Counted from the stretch's first letter, positions 1 to 9,453 are shown. The stretch: DNA of 64,000 nt from Actinomycetospora chiangmaiensis DSM 45062 (GCF_000379625.1 NZ_KB903217.1:203816-267815), one strand, 5' to 3'. Program-made: numbers and translations. Notes: generated from the sequence alone by a model not told the origin.

Positions 1-29
1 GAACGTGGTGCCGTAACCGGCTCCCCCCG

Positions 30-78
30 CGTGAGGGGAACCCCGGTGCCATAAGAGCGCTCGGATCCTCCCCTCACG
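30..78 (-). repeat. Family A 49-bp repeat, copy 1 (inverted relative to copy 2)
   Basis: A 49-bp element begins CGTGAGGGGA and ends TCCCCTCACG, giving perfect 10-bp terminal inverted repeats. Its reverse complement aligns over the full length with the copies at 1125-1173 and 16331-16379, with few differences in the core. The core contains the self-complementary GAGCGCTC. It lies just upstream of the AbiEi-like gene, with copy 2 downstream in opposite orientation. Confidence 0.85.
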
Positions 79-85
79 ACGGCGG

Positions 86-1087
86 GTGGATCCGATCTGG
101 CCCCGGCTGCGTCACCAGGACGTGCCGAGGAAATCGAAGGTCGACTGGCAGGCGGTCCGTGATGCCGCGCCGCACGGGGTGGCGCGGACGGCGGAGCTCC
201 GCGAACTGGGTGTCGCGGCCGGCACGATCGCCGGCCGCACCCGCTCGGGGCAGTGGGAGCGCGGCTCCCGTGGCCAGATCCGGTTGCGGACGGGTCCCCC
301 GACGACGGAGGAACGGCTCGACGCGGCGCTGCGACTGGCCGGCCCGGATGCCGTGCTCAGTGGGGCGGCCGCCTGTCGGTTGTACGGGCTCACGAAGCTG
401 CCCGACGCGGGGACGATCCTGGTGCTCGTGCCTCACGGGAGGCGACGACAGGACGCCGACGAGGTGCACCTGGAACGCACGCACCGCCCGCCGCCGGCGG
501 TCGTGCGCAGCGGCTTCCCGTGCGCTCCCCTGGAGCGGGCGGTGCTGGACGCCGCGCGCCACATGGTGCGGCTCGACCCGGTGCGATCCCTCCTCGCGGA
601 GGCGGTGCAGCGCCGGTTCACCACGGTGGCGCGTCTCACGGAGGAGCTGGACGCGGGCACGCGCCGCGGCACCCGCTTAGCCCGCATCGTGCTCGGGGAA
701 CTGGCCGACGGGGTGCGGTCGGCGGCTGAGTCGTGGGCCCGGGAGATCGCCCGCGAGATGGAGCAGGAGGGCTTCCCGCCGATCGAGTGGAACCGTGCGA
801 TCCACCTGGAGTCGACGGGCGCGTTCCTCTTCAGCCCGGACGGGTGGATCGACGAGGTCGGGGCGGCGTGGGAGATCGAGTCGGTCGAGTACCACCTCGA
901 CCCGGAGGACCAGGAGCGCTCATACGCGCGCCGCGCCCTGATGAACACTCACGACGTGGTCCTGGTCGAGCACCGGCCGAAGCTGCTCCGGACGAATCCG
1001 TCCCAGGTGAAGCGGGAGGTCCGGGAGGCCTACGAGCGGGCTCTCCGCCGTCCACGCCCGCCGCTCGAGGCCCGTGCGCCACGGTGA
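86..1087 (+). CDS. AbiEi-like antitoxin-type protein with C-terminal nuclease-like domain
   Basis: This 333-residue protein resembles the actinobacterial family annotated as type IV toxin-antitoxin AbiEi-type or DUF559-like. The N-terminal part (about residues 17-55, DWQAVRDAAPHGVARTAEL and following) looks like the AbiEi winged-helix region. The C-terminal third (PDGWIDEVGAAWEIES, then HLDPEDQERS) has the Asp...Glu-x-x spacing seen in PD-(D/E)XK-like endonuclease relatives. No partner toxin gene is next to it. The GTG at 86 has no good ribosome binding site, and GTG at 122 is a plausible alternative start. The gene sits between two inverted family A repeats. The family is commonly present in many dispersed copies in Pseudonocardiales. 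Its function is unknown, and a working toxin-antitoxin role is not shown here. Confidence 0.7.
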   Translation: MDPIWPRLRHQDVPRKSKVDWQAVRDAAPHGVARTAELRELGVAAGTIAGRTRSGQWERGSRGQIRLRTGPPTTEERLDAALRLAGPDAVLSGAAACRLYGLTKLPDAGTILVLVPHGRRRQDADEVHLERTHRPPPAVVRSGFPCAPLERAVLDAARHMVRLDPVRSLLAEAVQRRFTTVARLTEELDAGTRRGTRLARIVLGELADGVRSAAESWAREIAREMEQEGFPPIEWNRAIHLESTGAFLFSPDGWIDEVGAAWEIESVEYHLDPEDQERSYARRALMNTHDVVLVEHRPKLLRTNPSQVKREVREAYERALRRPRPPLEARAPR

Positions 1088-1100
1088 GGGCTCCCCTCAC
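1084..1100. terminator. Short hairpin at the AbiEi-like stop codon
   Basis: GTGAGGG and CCCTCAC form a perfect 7-bp stem with a 3-nt loop. The TGA stop of the AbiEi-like gene lies within the left arm. The arms match the ends of family A, so this may be a reduced copy of that element acting as a terminator. Confidence 0.5.
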
Positions 1101-1124
1101 GCTCGACGGTCGTACGCCGGCGAG

Positions 1125-1173
1125 CGTGAGGGGAGGAATCGAGCGCTCTTAAGGCACGAGGGTTCCCCTCACG
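1125..1173 (+). repeat. Family A 49-bp repeat, copy 2
   Basis: Same 49-bp element as at 16331-16379, in the same orientation, and in opposite orientation to the copy at 30-78. The termini are CGTGAGGGGA and TCCCCTCACG. It ends 15 bp from the ino1 stop codon, in the convergent gap between the AbiEi-like gene and ino1, where it could act as a bidirectional terminator. Confidence 0.85.
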
Positions 1174-1188
1174 CCATAGGGGGCACTG

Positions 1189-2262
1189 TCACTCCTCGCC
1201 GCGGATGAACGACTCGACGGCGTCGTAGGCCACGGAGTCCCGGTACTGCACGGGCGGCGACTTCATGAAGTACGACGACGCGCCGAGCAGCGGGCCGCCG
1301 AGGCCGCGGTCGAGGGCGATCTTCGCGGCGCGCACGGCGTCGATGATGATGCCGGCCGAGTTCGGGGAGTCCCAGACCTCGAGCTTGTACTCCAGCGACA
1401 GCGGCACGTCCCCGAAGGCGCGCCCCTCGAGGCGGACGTAGGCCCACTTGCGGTCGTCGAGCCACGGCACGTGGTCCGACGGCCCGATGTGGACGTTGTC
1501 CTTGCCCATGTCGCGGTCGACCTGCGAGGTCACCGACTGGGTCTTCGAGACCTTCTTCGACTCCAGGCGCTCGCGCTCGAGCATGTTCTTGAAGTCCATG
1601 TTGCCGCCGACGTTGAGCTGCATCGTGCGGTCGAGCTGGACGCCGCGGTCCTCGAACAGCTTGGCCAGCACCCGGTGGGTGATGGTGGCGCCGACCTGGG
1701 ACTTGATGTCGTCACCGACGATCGGCACGCCCGCGTCGGTGAACTTCTGCGCCCACTCCGGGTCGGACGCGATGAACACGGGCAGGGCGTTGACGAAGGC
1801 GACCCCCGCGTCGAGCGCGCACTGCGCGTAGAACTTGTCGGCGTCCTCGGAGCCCACCGGCAGGTAGGAGACGAGCACGTCGGCGCGCGCCTCGCGCAGC
1901 GCCGCGACCACGTCGACCGGCTCCTCGTCGGCCTCGGTGATCGTCTCGCGGTAGTAGCGGCCGAGCCCGTCGTAGGTGTGGCCGCGCTGCACGGTGACCC
2001 CGGTCGGCGCCACGTCCGCGATCTTGATCGTGTTGTTCTCGCTGGCCGTGATGGCCTCCGCGAGGTCCTGCCCGACCTTCTTGGCGTCCACGTCGAACGC
2101 TGCGACGAACGTCAGGTCGCGGACGTGGTAGCCGCCGAAGTCGACGTGCATGAGACCCGGCACGCGGGCGGCCGGGTCGGCGTCGGCGTAGTACGTGACG
2201 CCCTGGACCAGCGACGCGGCGCAGTTGCCCACGCCGACGATGGCCACTCGGACCTGACCCAT
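1189..2262 (-). CDS. ino1: Inositol-3-phosphate synthase
   Basis: Ino1 converts glucose 6-phosphate to 1D-myo-inositol 3-phosphate with NAD+. In actinobacteria this feeds phosphatidylinositol, PI-mannosides and mycothiol. The 357-residue protein has the N-terminal Rossmann motif [12 protein letters not shown] (6-17), the conserved SYLPVGSE (132-139), the catalytic-region motif [11 protein letters not shown] (183-193) and [10 protein letters not shown] (217-226). Length matches the mycobacterial enzyme. ATG start. It lies 12 bp downstream of a PadR regulator gene on the same strand, an arrangement also known for M. tuberculosis Rv0047c-Rv0046c, so the two are probably co-transcribed. Confidence 0.97.
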   Translation of the reverse strand: MGQVRVAIVGVGNCAASLVQGVTYYADADPAARVPGLMHVDFGGYHVRDLTFVAAFDVDAKKVGQDLAEAITASENNTIKIADVAPTGVTVQRGHTYDGLGRYYRETITEADEEPVDVVAALREARADVLVSYLPVGSEDADKFYAQCALDAGVAFVNALPVFIASDPEWAQKFTDAGVPIVGDDIKSQVGATITHRVLAKLFEDRGVQLDRTMQLNVGGNMDFKNMLERERLESKKVSKTQSVTSQVDRDMGKDNVHIGPSDHVPWLDDRKWAYVRLEGRAFGDVPLSLEYKLEVWDSPNSAGIIIDAVRAAKIALDRGLGGPLLGASSYFMKSPPVQYRDSVAYDAVESFIRGEE

Positions 2263-2274
2263 GGATGGTCTCCT

Positions 2275-2913
2275 TCACTCGTTCACGACGACGGGTCGGC
2301 CCGTCGCCTCGTCGATGGCGGTGCGGCTCAGCGACCGCTCGTGGTCGATGAGCTCGTCGAGCCAGCGGACCTCGCGCTCGGTGGTGTCCAGGCCGATGCG
2401 GTGCAGTTCGCGGGTGTAGCGGTCGATCTGCTCGCCGGCGCGGGTCAATGTCGAGCGCAGTCCCTCCCGGCGCTCCTCGACGCGGCGCCGGCGGCCCTCG
2501 AGGATGCGCATCCGCACCTCGGCCGGGGTGCGGGAGAAGAACGCCAGGTGGACGCCGAACCCGTCGTCGTCGTAGGCGTGCGGACCGGCCTCGCCGAGCA
2601 GCTCGTCGAGCCGGTCCTTGCCCTCCGCGGTGATCTCGTAGACCTTGCGGCCCCGTCGGCCCCAGGAGCCGCGTTCCTCGCCCGCCGGTGCCTGCTCGAT
2701 GATCAACGCGGCGCGTTGCAGTCGACGCAGGGTCGGGTACAGGGACCCCCAGGAGAACGCACGCAGCGGCCCGAGCCGCGCGTGCAGCTGTTTGCGCAGC
2801 TCGTACCCGTGCATCGGTGCCTCGTGGAGGAGGCCCAGGACGGCGAGTTCCAGCACCGTGGGCTCCTTCCCGCTCGCGTGGCCCGGCGGCGCGACCATAT
2901 CGCGGCGATACAT
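2275..2913 (-). CDS. PadR-family transcriptional regulator
   Basis: Cytoplasmic DNA-binding regulator of about 212 residues. The N-terminal winged helix-turn-helix (about residues 18-95: LELAVLGLLHEAPMHGYELR, then GSLYPTLRRLQ) is typical of PadR. It is followed by a C-terminal Vir-like helical dimerisation region rich in Arg and Glu. The start taken is ATG 2913 with a G-rich upstream stretch; ATG 2898 is an alternative. A long N-terminal extension of the open frame is ignored because it is antisense to real genes. The gene precedes ino1 by 12 bp, as in mycobacteria, so it may control ino1 expression. That is inferred from position only. Confidence 0.92.
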   Translation of the reverse strand: MYRRDMVAPPGHASGKEPTVLELAVLGLLHEAPMHGYELRKQLHARLGPLRAFSWGSLYPTLRRLQRAALIIEQAPAGEERGSWGRRGRKVYEITAEGKDRLDELLGEAGPHAYDDDGFGVHLAFFSRTPAEVRMRILEGRRRRVEERREGLRSTLTRAGEQIDRYTRELHRIGLDTTEREVRWLDELIDHERSLSRTAIDEATGRPVVVNE

Positions 2914-2988
2914 CGGGGCGCCCCCCGCGACGATCTCGTCACACCGTGACCGGCGCGCTCCGGCCGGTCGCTGGTTACGCTGACGGCC

Positions 2989-3396
2989 GTGCGAAATCCC
3001 CGCCAGGTCGTCGACTACGCGCTGCAGCGTCGCGCGCACCTCGCCGACGTGGCTGCGGGACGGACGTCCACCGAGGACGCCTGTGACGCCGGGGCCTACC
3101 TGCTCCAGGCCGCCTCGTACCACGGCACGGCCACCCCGACGCCGTGCCCGCTGTGCCGGCGCGACGAGCTGGTCAACGTGTCCTGGGTCTTCGGCGACCG
3201 GCTCGGACCGGTGTCCGGATCCGCCCGTTCGGCCGACGAGATCGCTCGGTTGGACGACGCGGCCGGGGAGTTCACGGTCCACGTGGTGGAGGTCTGCCGT
3301 ACGTGCCGGTGGAACCACCTCGTACAGTCCTACGTCTTGGGAGCGGACGACGCCTCGGGATCGGGTCGCCGTCGGCGTCGGACGGCTTCGCCCTGA
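2989..3396 (+). CDS. DUF5318 family zinc-binding protein
   Basis: A 135-residue protein of the actinobacterial DUF5318 family (M. tuberculosis Rv0049). It contains two Cys pairs, CPLC near residue 53 and CRTC near residue 104, likely to bind a metal such as zinc. The rest is a compact alpha/beta region with a basic C-terminus. The GTG start has TACGCT about 8 nt upstream, so the mRNA may be leaderless. It is divergent from the PadR-ino1 pair and upstream of ponA, as in mycobacteria. Its biochemical function is not known. Confidence 0.88.
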   Translation: MRNPRQVVDYALQRRAHLADVAAGRTSTEDACDAGAYLLQAASYHGTATPTPCPLCRRDELVNVSWVFGDRLGPVSGSARSADEIARLDDAAGEFTVHVVEVCRTCRWNHLVQSYVLGADDASGSGRRRRRTASP

Positions 3397-3461
3397 CGCC
3401 GCGGTGGGCGTGACCGGACGCGGAGTCCACGCCCGGCCGAGATGTCCCTGGGAGGCGCCAC

Positions 3462-6167
3462 GTGACCGACGACCGTCGTGAGGACCGTCGTCCCGTCGGC
3501 GGCTCCGCGCCTCCGACCGCCGCGCCCCCGGCGCCCGGCGGACCCCGCGGGAACCTGCCGCCCGGCTGGTCCCCCGTGCCGCCCTCGGGCCGCCCCGGTC
3601 CGGGCGCCCCGAGCGGTCGTCCTCCGCAGAACGGCCAGAACCCCCAGAGCCCGCAGAACGGCCGCGGCGCCCCCGGTCCCGCGCCGACCCGCGTGGGCCC
3701 GACGCCCGGCGCGGAGCCGGGCCGACCCGCCGTCGGGAACGGGCAGGCCGCTCCGGGCGCGACGCGCGTCGGCGGGCCGTTCCCCGACACACGCGCTCCC
3801 GGTGGCGAGCCGCGTCCGGAGCCGCGCCTGCTGACCCACGACGGCTCGCGTCCACTGGCCACGGCCGGCGCGCCCGCCGGAGCCGCCACCCGTGTCGGCG
3901 CGCGTCCGGGGACCGCGCCGACGGCGGCCACCGACGTCGTGCAGGGCACGGCGGCCCCGTGCCGCAGCGGGGTGCGCACCCCCCCGCCCGCCGGGCCCCC
4001 GCCCGGACGCGGGGACGACGACGGGTCGGCGCCGGATCCGAAGCGCCGCGGGCGCCGGATCCGCCGGATCGTCTACGTCCTGGTCGCCCTGCTCGTGCTC
4101 GGCCCGCTGGTGGCCTTCGCGATCGGGTGGATCGTCTTCCGCATCCCGAGCCCGGACGACGCGACCAACAACCAGGTCGCCACCATCGCCTACTCCGACG
4201 GCTCGACCCTCGCGAGCCTCGCGCAGGCCGAGGGCAACCGGATCAAGGTGCCGCTCTCGCAGGTCCCGCTCCCGGTGCAGCACGCGGTGGCCTCCGCCGA
4301 GGACCGCAGCTTCTACACCAACTACGGCTTCGACCCCATCGGCATCGCCCGCGCGGCCTGGAACCAGGCGCAGGGCGGGGTCGGCGGCGGCTCGACCATC
4401 ACCCAGCAGTACGTGAAGAACGTGCTGGTGGGCGACGAGCACTCCTACTGGCGCAAGTACCGCGAGGTCGTCATCGCGGCGAAGATCAACCAGGAGGAGT
4501 CGAAGGACCAGATCCTCGAGAACTACCTGAACACGATCTACTTCGGCCGTGGCGCCTACGGCATCCAGGCCGCGTCGCAGGCGTACTTCGGCCGGGACGT
4601 CTCGACGCTGAGCCCCAGCGAGGGCGCGATGCTCGCCGGGCTCATCCAGGCGCCGTCGAAGTGGGACCCCGCGGTCGACCAGGCCGGCTCCCAGCAGCGC
4701 TGGAGCTACGTCCTCGACGGCATGGTCGAGCAGAACTGGCTCTCGCGCGCCGACCGGCAGACCGCGGTCTTCCCGACGACCATCCCGCCGGCCAAGGCCC
4801 GCACCGGCATCCCGGGCAACGACCGCGGCCACATCGTCACCGCGGTCAAGGACGAGCTCGCCTCCTACGGCATCACCGAGCAGCAGGTGAACCAGGAGGG
4901 GCTCAAGGTCGAGACGACCATCGACCCGAAGCTCCAGCAGCAGGCGGCCGACGCGGCGGCGAAGACGCTCGACGGCCAGCCGGCCAACCTGCGGACCGCC
5001 CTGGTGTCGGTGGACCCGCAGAGCGGTGCGATCAAGGCGTACTACGGCGGCACCGACGGGCAGGGGTTCGACTACGCCCAGACCTCGCGGCAGCCCGGCT
5101 CGTCGTTCAAGCCGTTCGTGCTCCTCGCCGGGCTCGAGAAGAACCCGCCGATCGGACTCGGGACCACCTTCGACGGCTCGACGCCGCAGACGATCGCCGG
5201 GACCAAGGTCGAGAACTCCGACGGTGAGAGCTGCCCGAACTGTGACCTCAAGACGGCGATGACGCTGTCGATCAACACCGTCTTCTACCAGCTCGGTGTG
5301 CAGGTCGGTCCCCAGAAGGTCGCCGACGCCGCCCACCAGGTCGGTGTCGCCGCGGAGCTGCCCAACCCCAGCGGCGGCATCTCGATCGGTGACAAGGAGG
5401 TCCGCCCGGGCGACATGGCCTCGGCGTACGCGACCTTCGCCGCCGACGGCGTCTACCACAAGCCGCACCTGGTGACCCGCGTGACGACCGCCGACGGCCG
5501 CGTCCTCTTCGACGGCGGCACCCCGGCCGGCGAGCAGCGGATCAGCCAGCAGCTCGCCCGCAACGTCACCGAGTCGATGCTCGACGTCGCCTCCCACTCC
5601 CAGATCCCGCTCTCGGCGGGCCGCCCGGTCGCCTCCAAGACCGGCACCGTGCAGTCGTCGGTGAAGGGCCAGAACAACGACGCCTGGACGATCGGCTACA
5701 CGCCGCAGATCTCGACGGCGGTGTGGGTCGGGACCGACGACAACTCGCCGATCAAGACCTCCGGCGGCGCCCCGATCTACGGCCGCGGCGTGCCCGGCCA
5801 GATCTGGCAGCGGTTCATGAACCAGGCCCTGCGCAACGACCCGATCCAGCAGTTCTCCGACTTCAAGGCCCTCGGCACCCCGGTCGCGCCGCCGAAGCCG
5901 CCGCCCGGCCAGGACCCGAACAACCCGGACGGGCAGCAGAACGGCCAGTACTGCGTCGACGGGGTCTGCGTGAACTACCCCAACGGGCAGAACGGCAACG
6001 GCGGCAACAACAACGGCAACAACAATGGCAATAACAACAACAACGGCAATAACAACAACGGCAACAACAACGGGAATAACGGCAACAACGGGAACAACAA
6101 CAAGAATAAGAACAACAATCCCGACAACGGCGGCAACGGGAACGACCCCTTCAACCTGGGCAACTGA
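3462..6167 (+). CDS. ponA: Bifunctional penicillin-binding protein (class A PBP, PonA1 type)
   Basis: Polymerises and cross-links peptidoglycan outside the membrane. The 901-residue protein has a long Pro/Gly-rich cytoplasmic segment (1-200) and one membrane helix (about 203-226). A GT51 transglycosylase follows ([13 protein letters not shown] near 280, GGSTITQQ near 309). The transpeptidase carries SSFK (catalytic S547), SIN (S603-N605) and KTGT (K726). The cytoplasmic tail holds three T-R-V-G motifs (T76, T101, T143). The extreme C-terminus (about 835-895) is almost pure Asn/Gly. The position between DUF5318 and the GT87 gene matches M. tuberculosis ponA1 (Rv0050). ATG start with GGGAGG-like sequence upstream. 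Confidence 0.96.
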   Translation: MTDDRREDRRPVGGSAPPTAAPPAPGGPRGNLPPGWSPVPPSGRPGPGAPSGRPPQNGQNPQSPQNGRGAPGPAPTRVGPTPGAEPGRPAVGNGQAAPGATRVGGPFPDTRAPGGEPRPEPRLLTHDGSRPLATAGAPAGAATRVGARPGTAPTAATDVVQGTAAPCRSGVRTPPPAGPPPGRGDDDGSAPDPKRRGRRIRRIVYVLVALLVLGPLVAFAIGWIVFRIPSPDDATNNQVATIAYSDGSTLASLAQAEGNRIKVPLSQVPLPVQHAVASAEDRSFYTNYGFDPIGIARAAWNQAQGGVGGGSTITQQYVKNVLVGDEHSYWRKYREVVIAAKINQEESKDQILENYLNTIYFGRGAYGIQAASQAYFGRDVSTLSPSEGAMLAGLIQAPSKWDPAVDQAGSQQRWSYVLDGMVEQNWLSRADRQTAVFPTTIPPAKARTGIPGNDRGHIVTAVKDELASYGITEQQVNQEGLKVETTIDPKLQQQAADAAAKTLDGQPANLRTALVSVDPQSGAIKAYYGGTDGQGFDYAQTSRQPGSSFKPFVLLAGLEKNPPIGLGTTFDGSTPQTIAGTKVENSDGESCPNCDLKTAMTLSINTVFYQLGVQVGPQKVADAAHQVGVAAELPNPSGGISIGDKEVRPGDMASAYATFAADGVYHKPHLVTRVTTADGRVLFDGGTPAGEQRISQQLARNVTESMLDVASHSQIPLSAGRPVASKTGTVQSSVKGQNNDAWTIGYTPQISTAVWVGTDDNSPIKTSGGAPIYGRGVPGQIWQRFMNQALRNDPIQQFSDFKALGTPVAPPKPPPGQDPNNPDGQQNGQYCVDGVCVNYPNGQNGNGGNNNGNNNGNNNNNGNNNNGNNNGNNGNNGNNNKNKNNNPDNGGNGNDPFNLGN

Positions 6168-6172
6168 CCCGC

Positions 6173-7834
6173 GTGTCCGCTGAGGCTCCGCCGACCCGCA
6201 ACCGGACGCACGACCCCGAGTCCCTCGACGCCACGTCACGGGTGCTCCCCGCGCACGACGACGGGTTCGTCCGGGCGGCGAGCGCCGCGGTCGGGGGCCC
6301 GGTCGGGGCACACGCCGTCGTCGGGCGGGCGAGGTTCTTCACCCCGCTGCGGGTGGTCCTGCTGCTCGCGACGATCGTGCTGGCCCTGGGCTGGTTCGCG
6401 AAGGCGCCGTGCCTGCAGCAGTACGTCGACGGCTCGGGGCAGACCCAGCTCGACTGGCGCGACAGCCGCCAGTACGTGGCGATGTGCTACTCGGACACGG
6501 TCCCGCTCTACACGGCCGAGCGGCTCGACGAGGGCGGCGTCCCCTACGTGACGAGCTGGGTCGACCAGCGCGACGACGGCACGACCCAGGTGCGGTACAT
6601 GGAGTACCCGGTGCTCACCGGGTTCTTCCAGTGGATGAACGCACGGCTGACGGCGGGGTGGCTGGCGCTCGGACTGCCGGCGGCGCTGCCCGTCGTCGTC
6701 TACTTCGACCTGTCCGCGTTCTGGCTGGCGCTCGCGTGGCTCGGCGTCGTGTGGGCGATGGTGCGGCTGCGGCCCGGGCGACCGTGGGACGCCGCGATCG
6801 CCGCCGTGTCGCCGCTCGTCGCCGTCCACGCCTTCACCAACTTCGACACCCTCGCCGTCGCCGGGGCGACCCTCGGCCTGCTCGCCTGGGCGCGGCGACG
6901 ACCCGCCGTCGCCGGACTCCTGCTCGGGCTCGGGGCGGCGGCCAAGCTCTATCCGCTGTTCCTGCTCCTCCCGCTGCTCCTGCTGTGTCTGCGGGCGGGG
7001 CGGATGCGGGCCTGGTGGACCGTCGCGCTCACCGGGGTCGGCGCCTGGGCCGTCGTCAACGTGCCGGTGGCGGTGCTCGCGCCCGCGGGCTGGTGGGAGT
7101 TCTTCCGGCTCAACTCGACCCGGGCGGCGGACCCGGACTCGCTCTACAACATCGTCGCGGGCCTCACCGGCTGGTCGGGGTTCGACGGGCCGCTGTCCCC
7201 CGGGCAGACGCCGTCCGTGCTGAACGCGGTGACGGCGGTGCTGTTCGCGCTGTGCTGCGTGGCGGTCGCGGTCCTCGTGTGGCGCGCCCCGGTGCGGCCG
7301 CGCCTGGCGGCGATCGCGTTCCTCGTGGTCGCGGCGTTCCTGCTCACGAACAAGGTGTGGAGCCCGCAGTACTCGCTGTGGCTCGTCCCGCTGGCCGTGC
7401 TCGCCTACCCGCGGTGGAAGCCGCTGCTCATCTGGATGGCACTCGACGCGTTCGTGTGGGTCCCGCGGATGTACTACTACCTCGGCATCGCCAACAAGGG
7501 CCTGCCCGCACCGTGGTTCTACGGCGCGGTGGTGCTGCGCGACCTCGCCGTCGTCGCGATCGCGCTGCTGGTCGTGCGCAGCGTGCTGCGCCCGGAGCTC
7601 GACCCGGTGCGCCGGCGTCCGGGCCGACCCGGGCCGGCGCGGGTCGGGTCCGACCCCGACGGCGGGGTGCTCGACGGGGCACCCGACGCGGCCTGGTTCC
7701 GGCGCCGCCGCGGCGATCGTGGTGTCAGCGGCACCCCGGCGAGCGACCGGCCCCTCGTCGACGCCACCCGATCCGGGAACGTCCAGGACCCGCCCGGCCC
7801 AGGCCCGGGCGCACCCGCCGTGCCACGACCGTGA
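6173..7834 (+). CDS. GT87 (DUF2029) polyprenyl-phosphate mannosyltransferase-like membrane protein
   Basis: A 553-residue polytopic protein with roughly 10-12 hydrophobic helices from about residue 60 to 480, and an early conserved segment [20 protein letters not shown]. This is typical of the DUF2029/GT87 family of lipid-phosphate-mannose glycosyltransferases (Rv0051 in mycobacteria). It probably transfers a sugar to an envelope glycolipid or glycan on the outer face of the membrane. The acceptor cannot be told from sequence. The last ~75 residues are a charged, disordered tail. GTG start only 5 bp after the ponA stop, so it is translationally linked to ponA. Confidence 0.85.
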   Translation: MSAEAPPTRNRTHDPESLDATSRVLPAHDDGFVRAASAAVGGPVGAHAVVGRARFFTPLRVVLLLATIVLALGWFAKAPCLQQYVDGSGQTQLDWRDSRQYVAMCYSDTVPLYTAERLDEGGVPYVTSWVDQRDDGTTQVRYMEYPVLTGFFQWMNARLTAGWLALGLPAALPVVVYFDLSAFWLALAWLGVVWAMVRLRPGRPWDAAIAAVSPLVAVHAFTNFDTLAVAGATLGLLAWARRRPAVAGLLLGLGAAAKLYPLFLLLPLLLLCLRAGRMRAWWTVALTGVGAWAVVNVPVAVLAPAGWWEFFRLNSTRAADPDSLYNIVAGLTGWSGFDGPLSPGQTPSVLNAVTAVLFALCCVAVAVLVWRAPVRPRLAAIAFLVVAAFLLTNKVWSPQYSLWLVPLAVLAYPRWKPLLIWMALDAFVWVPRMYYYLGIANKGLPAPWFYGAVVLRDLAVVAIALLVVRSVLRPELDPVRRRPGRPGPARVGSDPDGGVLDGAPDAAWFRRRRGDRGVSGTPASDRPLVDATRSGNVQDPPGPGPGAPAVPRP

Positions 7835-7975
7835 CGGTTCGGTGATGGTCGCGTCACCTCCGGAGCAACCCGTCGTTGGGGTTCTCGTCGTCCTCTCCCG
7901 GGGCCCGCGCACGGGGCATGTGCTGGGTCGGGGTGGACGGCGGGGCAGCGTTGTTCTGAGAAGGGGTCGAAGCTG

Positions 7976-8971
7976 ATGGGTGCGCGGTTCTCGCGTCTGG
8001 TGTCGGTCGCCGCTGCAGGAGGCGTCCTCACCGGGTCGCTGTTGCTCGGAGGCGGCGCCGCGCTCGCGGCGCCCGTGGCGCCGGCCGCGCCCGGTGAGGT
8101 CGTCCCGGCCCGGTGTGGCCAGACGGTGCAGGCGAGCCCGGGCGACTCGGTCCAGGTCGTCCCGCCGCTGGGCGCCTCGTTCCTCGTGCCGATCACCTCG
8201 GCCGCCGGCCCGCTGCAGTCGATCACGCAGCCGCTGACCGGGCTGCTCTGCCGCGTGCAGGTCCAGCTCGTCGAGCCGGTCGCCACCGCCGCGTCCGTCG
8301 TCGTGCCGCCGGCCGCGCCGCTCGCGAGCGCGGCCGCGTCCGCCGGTCGTGTGCTCGCTCCGCAGCCCGCCGCACCGGCCCCGGCCGCCACGACCCCGAC
8401 CGCCGCGGCGGTGGCCCCGGCCGCCCCGCCGGCGGCGGTGGCCCCGGCGCCCGCGCTGCCCCCGGCCGCGCTGGCCGCCGCGCCCGCGTTCGCGCCGTCG
8501 TTCAACGGCCTGCCCTCGTCGTTCCTCGGCGCCGCCCCGGCCTCCGCGCCGGCCGGCCTCGCCGCGTACGACCCCGGGCAGCTGCTCGGCTCGGCGTTCC
8601 CGGGCCTCAAGGCCGGCGCGCCCGCGTACCTCGGCTACGACCCGGCGAGCGCGGTGACCACCGCCAGCCAGGTCCAGGCCCTGCCGGTCGACGGGCTGTC
8701 CGGCGGGACGGGCGTTCCCGTGATGCTCGCCGTGCTCGCCCTCGCCGGTGTCGCCGCCTTCGTCGTCCGCGCGATGGTGCTCCGCCGCGCGGCCGCCGCC
8801 GCCGCGCCGGTGGAGCCGCAGGACGGGCCGGCGGACGCCGACTACGCCGTCGGCTCGCTGGAGGAGCTCACCGCGGTGCACGGCGAGGCCCCGCGGTCGC
8901 CCGCGGTCGGCTTCCCGGCGGCGCGGTTCGACGCCGACGGCACCGAACTGACGGGAACCGCGCGCCACTGA
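7976..8971 (+). CDS. Secreted or membrane-anchored Ala/Pro-rich protein, unknown function
   Basis: A 331-residue protein. It has a signal peptide (about 1-31, ending ALAAP), a small N-terminal domain with two Cys (CGQTV, LLCRV), and a long Ala/Pro linker (about 105-190). A C-terminal membrane helix (about 242-265, VPVMLAVLALAGVAAFVVRAMVL) is followed by a short acidic cytoplasmic tail. Start ATG 7976 has AGGGG about 9 nt upstream. It lies between the GT87 gene and rpsF and ends at a strong terminator. I recognise no family. The architecture suggests a cell-wall-spanning protein expressed near ponA. Confidence 0.8.
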   Translation: MGARFSRLVSVAAAGGVLTGSLLLGGGAALAAPVAPAAPGEVVPARCGQTVQASPGDSVQVVPPLGASFLVPITSAAGPLQSITQPLTGLLCRVQVQLVEPVATAASVVVPPAAPLASAAASAGRVLAPQPAAPAPAATTPTAAAVAPAAPPAAVAPAPALPPAALAAAPAFAPSFNGLPSSFLGAAPASAPAGLAAYDPGQLLGSAFPGLKAGAPAYLGYDPASAVTTASQVQALPVDGLSGGTGVPVMLAVLALAGVAAFVVRAMVLRRAAAAAAPVEPQDGPADADYAVGSLEELTAVHGEAPRSPAVGFPAARFDADGTELTGTARH

Positions 8972-9000
8972 GCTGCGTCGGAGCCCATGAGGGAGCAACT

Positions 9001-9032
9001 CGGGCGGGTCGGGGTCATCCCCGGCCCGCCCG
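9001..9032. terminator. Strong terminator after the secreted protein gene
   Basis: A 14-bp G+C stem with one mismatch and a 4-nt loop separates the envelope genes from the rpsF operon promoter. Confidence 0.75.
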
Positions 9033-9054
9033 AGGTCGTCCTCGGGGTCGCCCG

Positions 9055-9120
9055 TAGACTGGTCGGACCGAGTTCCCTCCTGCCACGGATCGTCCGTGGC
9101 CACCAGTCCATAGGAGGTGA
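9055..9120 (+). promoter_or_regulatory. rpsF operon promoter and leader
   Basis: A likely -10 element TAGACT lies at 9055-9060. The leader contains a small hairpin (CCACGG 9083-9088 pairing with CCGTGG 9094-9099) and the strong Shine-Dalgarno AGGAGG at 9113-9118. The hairpin could take part in S6:S18 autoregulation known for other rpsF leaders, but that is inference. The -35 is weak. Confidence 0.5.
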
Positions 9121-9129
9121 GTGGTACTC

Positions 9130-9453
9130 GTGCGCCACTACGAAATGGTCGTCATCCTCGAGCCCAGTCTCGACGAGCGCACCGTCGCCCCGTCCCTGGA
9201 GACGTTCCTCAACGTCATCCGCAAGGACGGCGGCACCGTCGAGAACGTCGAGGTCTGGGGCCGTCGACGTCTCGCCTTCGAGATCGAGAAGAACGCCGAG
9301 GGCATCTACGCCGTCCTCGACGTCAACTGTGAGCCCGCCACCATCAAGGAGATGGACCGGCAGCTCGCGCTGAACGAGTCGGTGCTGCGCACCAAGGTCA
9401 TGCGTCGTGACCCGAACGCCGGAGCGCGTCGGGGCAAGGCCGGCGCGAGCTAA
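9130..9453 (+). CDS. rpsF: Small ribosomal subunit protein bS6
   Basis: Protein of the 30S platform that binds 16S rRNA together with bS18. About 107 residues, with the family start RHYEMVVIL, the central GRRRLAFEI and a C-terminal KVMR. I chose GTG 9130 rather than GTG 9121 because it gives the family-typical N-terminus and an 11-nt gap from AGGAGG; GTG 9121 would leave only 2 nt. Its stop overlaps the ssb start by one base. First gene of rpsF-ssb-rpsR-rplI. Confidence 0.96.
   Translation: MRHYEMVVILEPSLDERTVAPSLETFLNVIRKDGGTVENVEVWGRRRLAFEIEKNAEGIYAVLDVNCEPATIKEMDRQLALNESVLRTKVMRRDPNAGARRGKAGAS

Noticed and set aside
30..1173. Insertion sequence or composite transposon around the AbiEi-like gene
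   Set aside because: No transposase, and no target duplication could be recognised; the repeat also occurs alone at 16331. Kept as a repeat-framed gene only.
5990..6140. CRISPR-like or microsatellite array
   Set aside because: The aac/ggc triplets are in frame with ponA and encode its Asn/Gly tail; there are no spacers or fixed repeats.
3330..6311. 993-codon open frame on the minus strand
   Set aside because: It is the antisense shadow of ponA, whose catalytic motifs are intact; the product is low-complexity Val/Arg/Asp with no family features.
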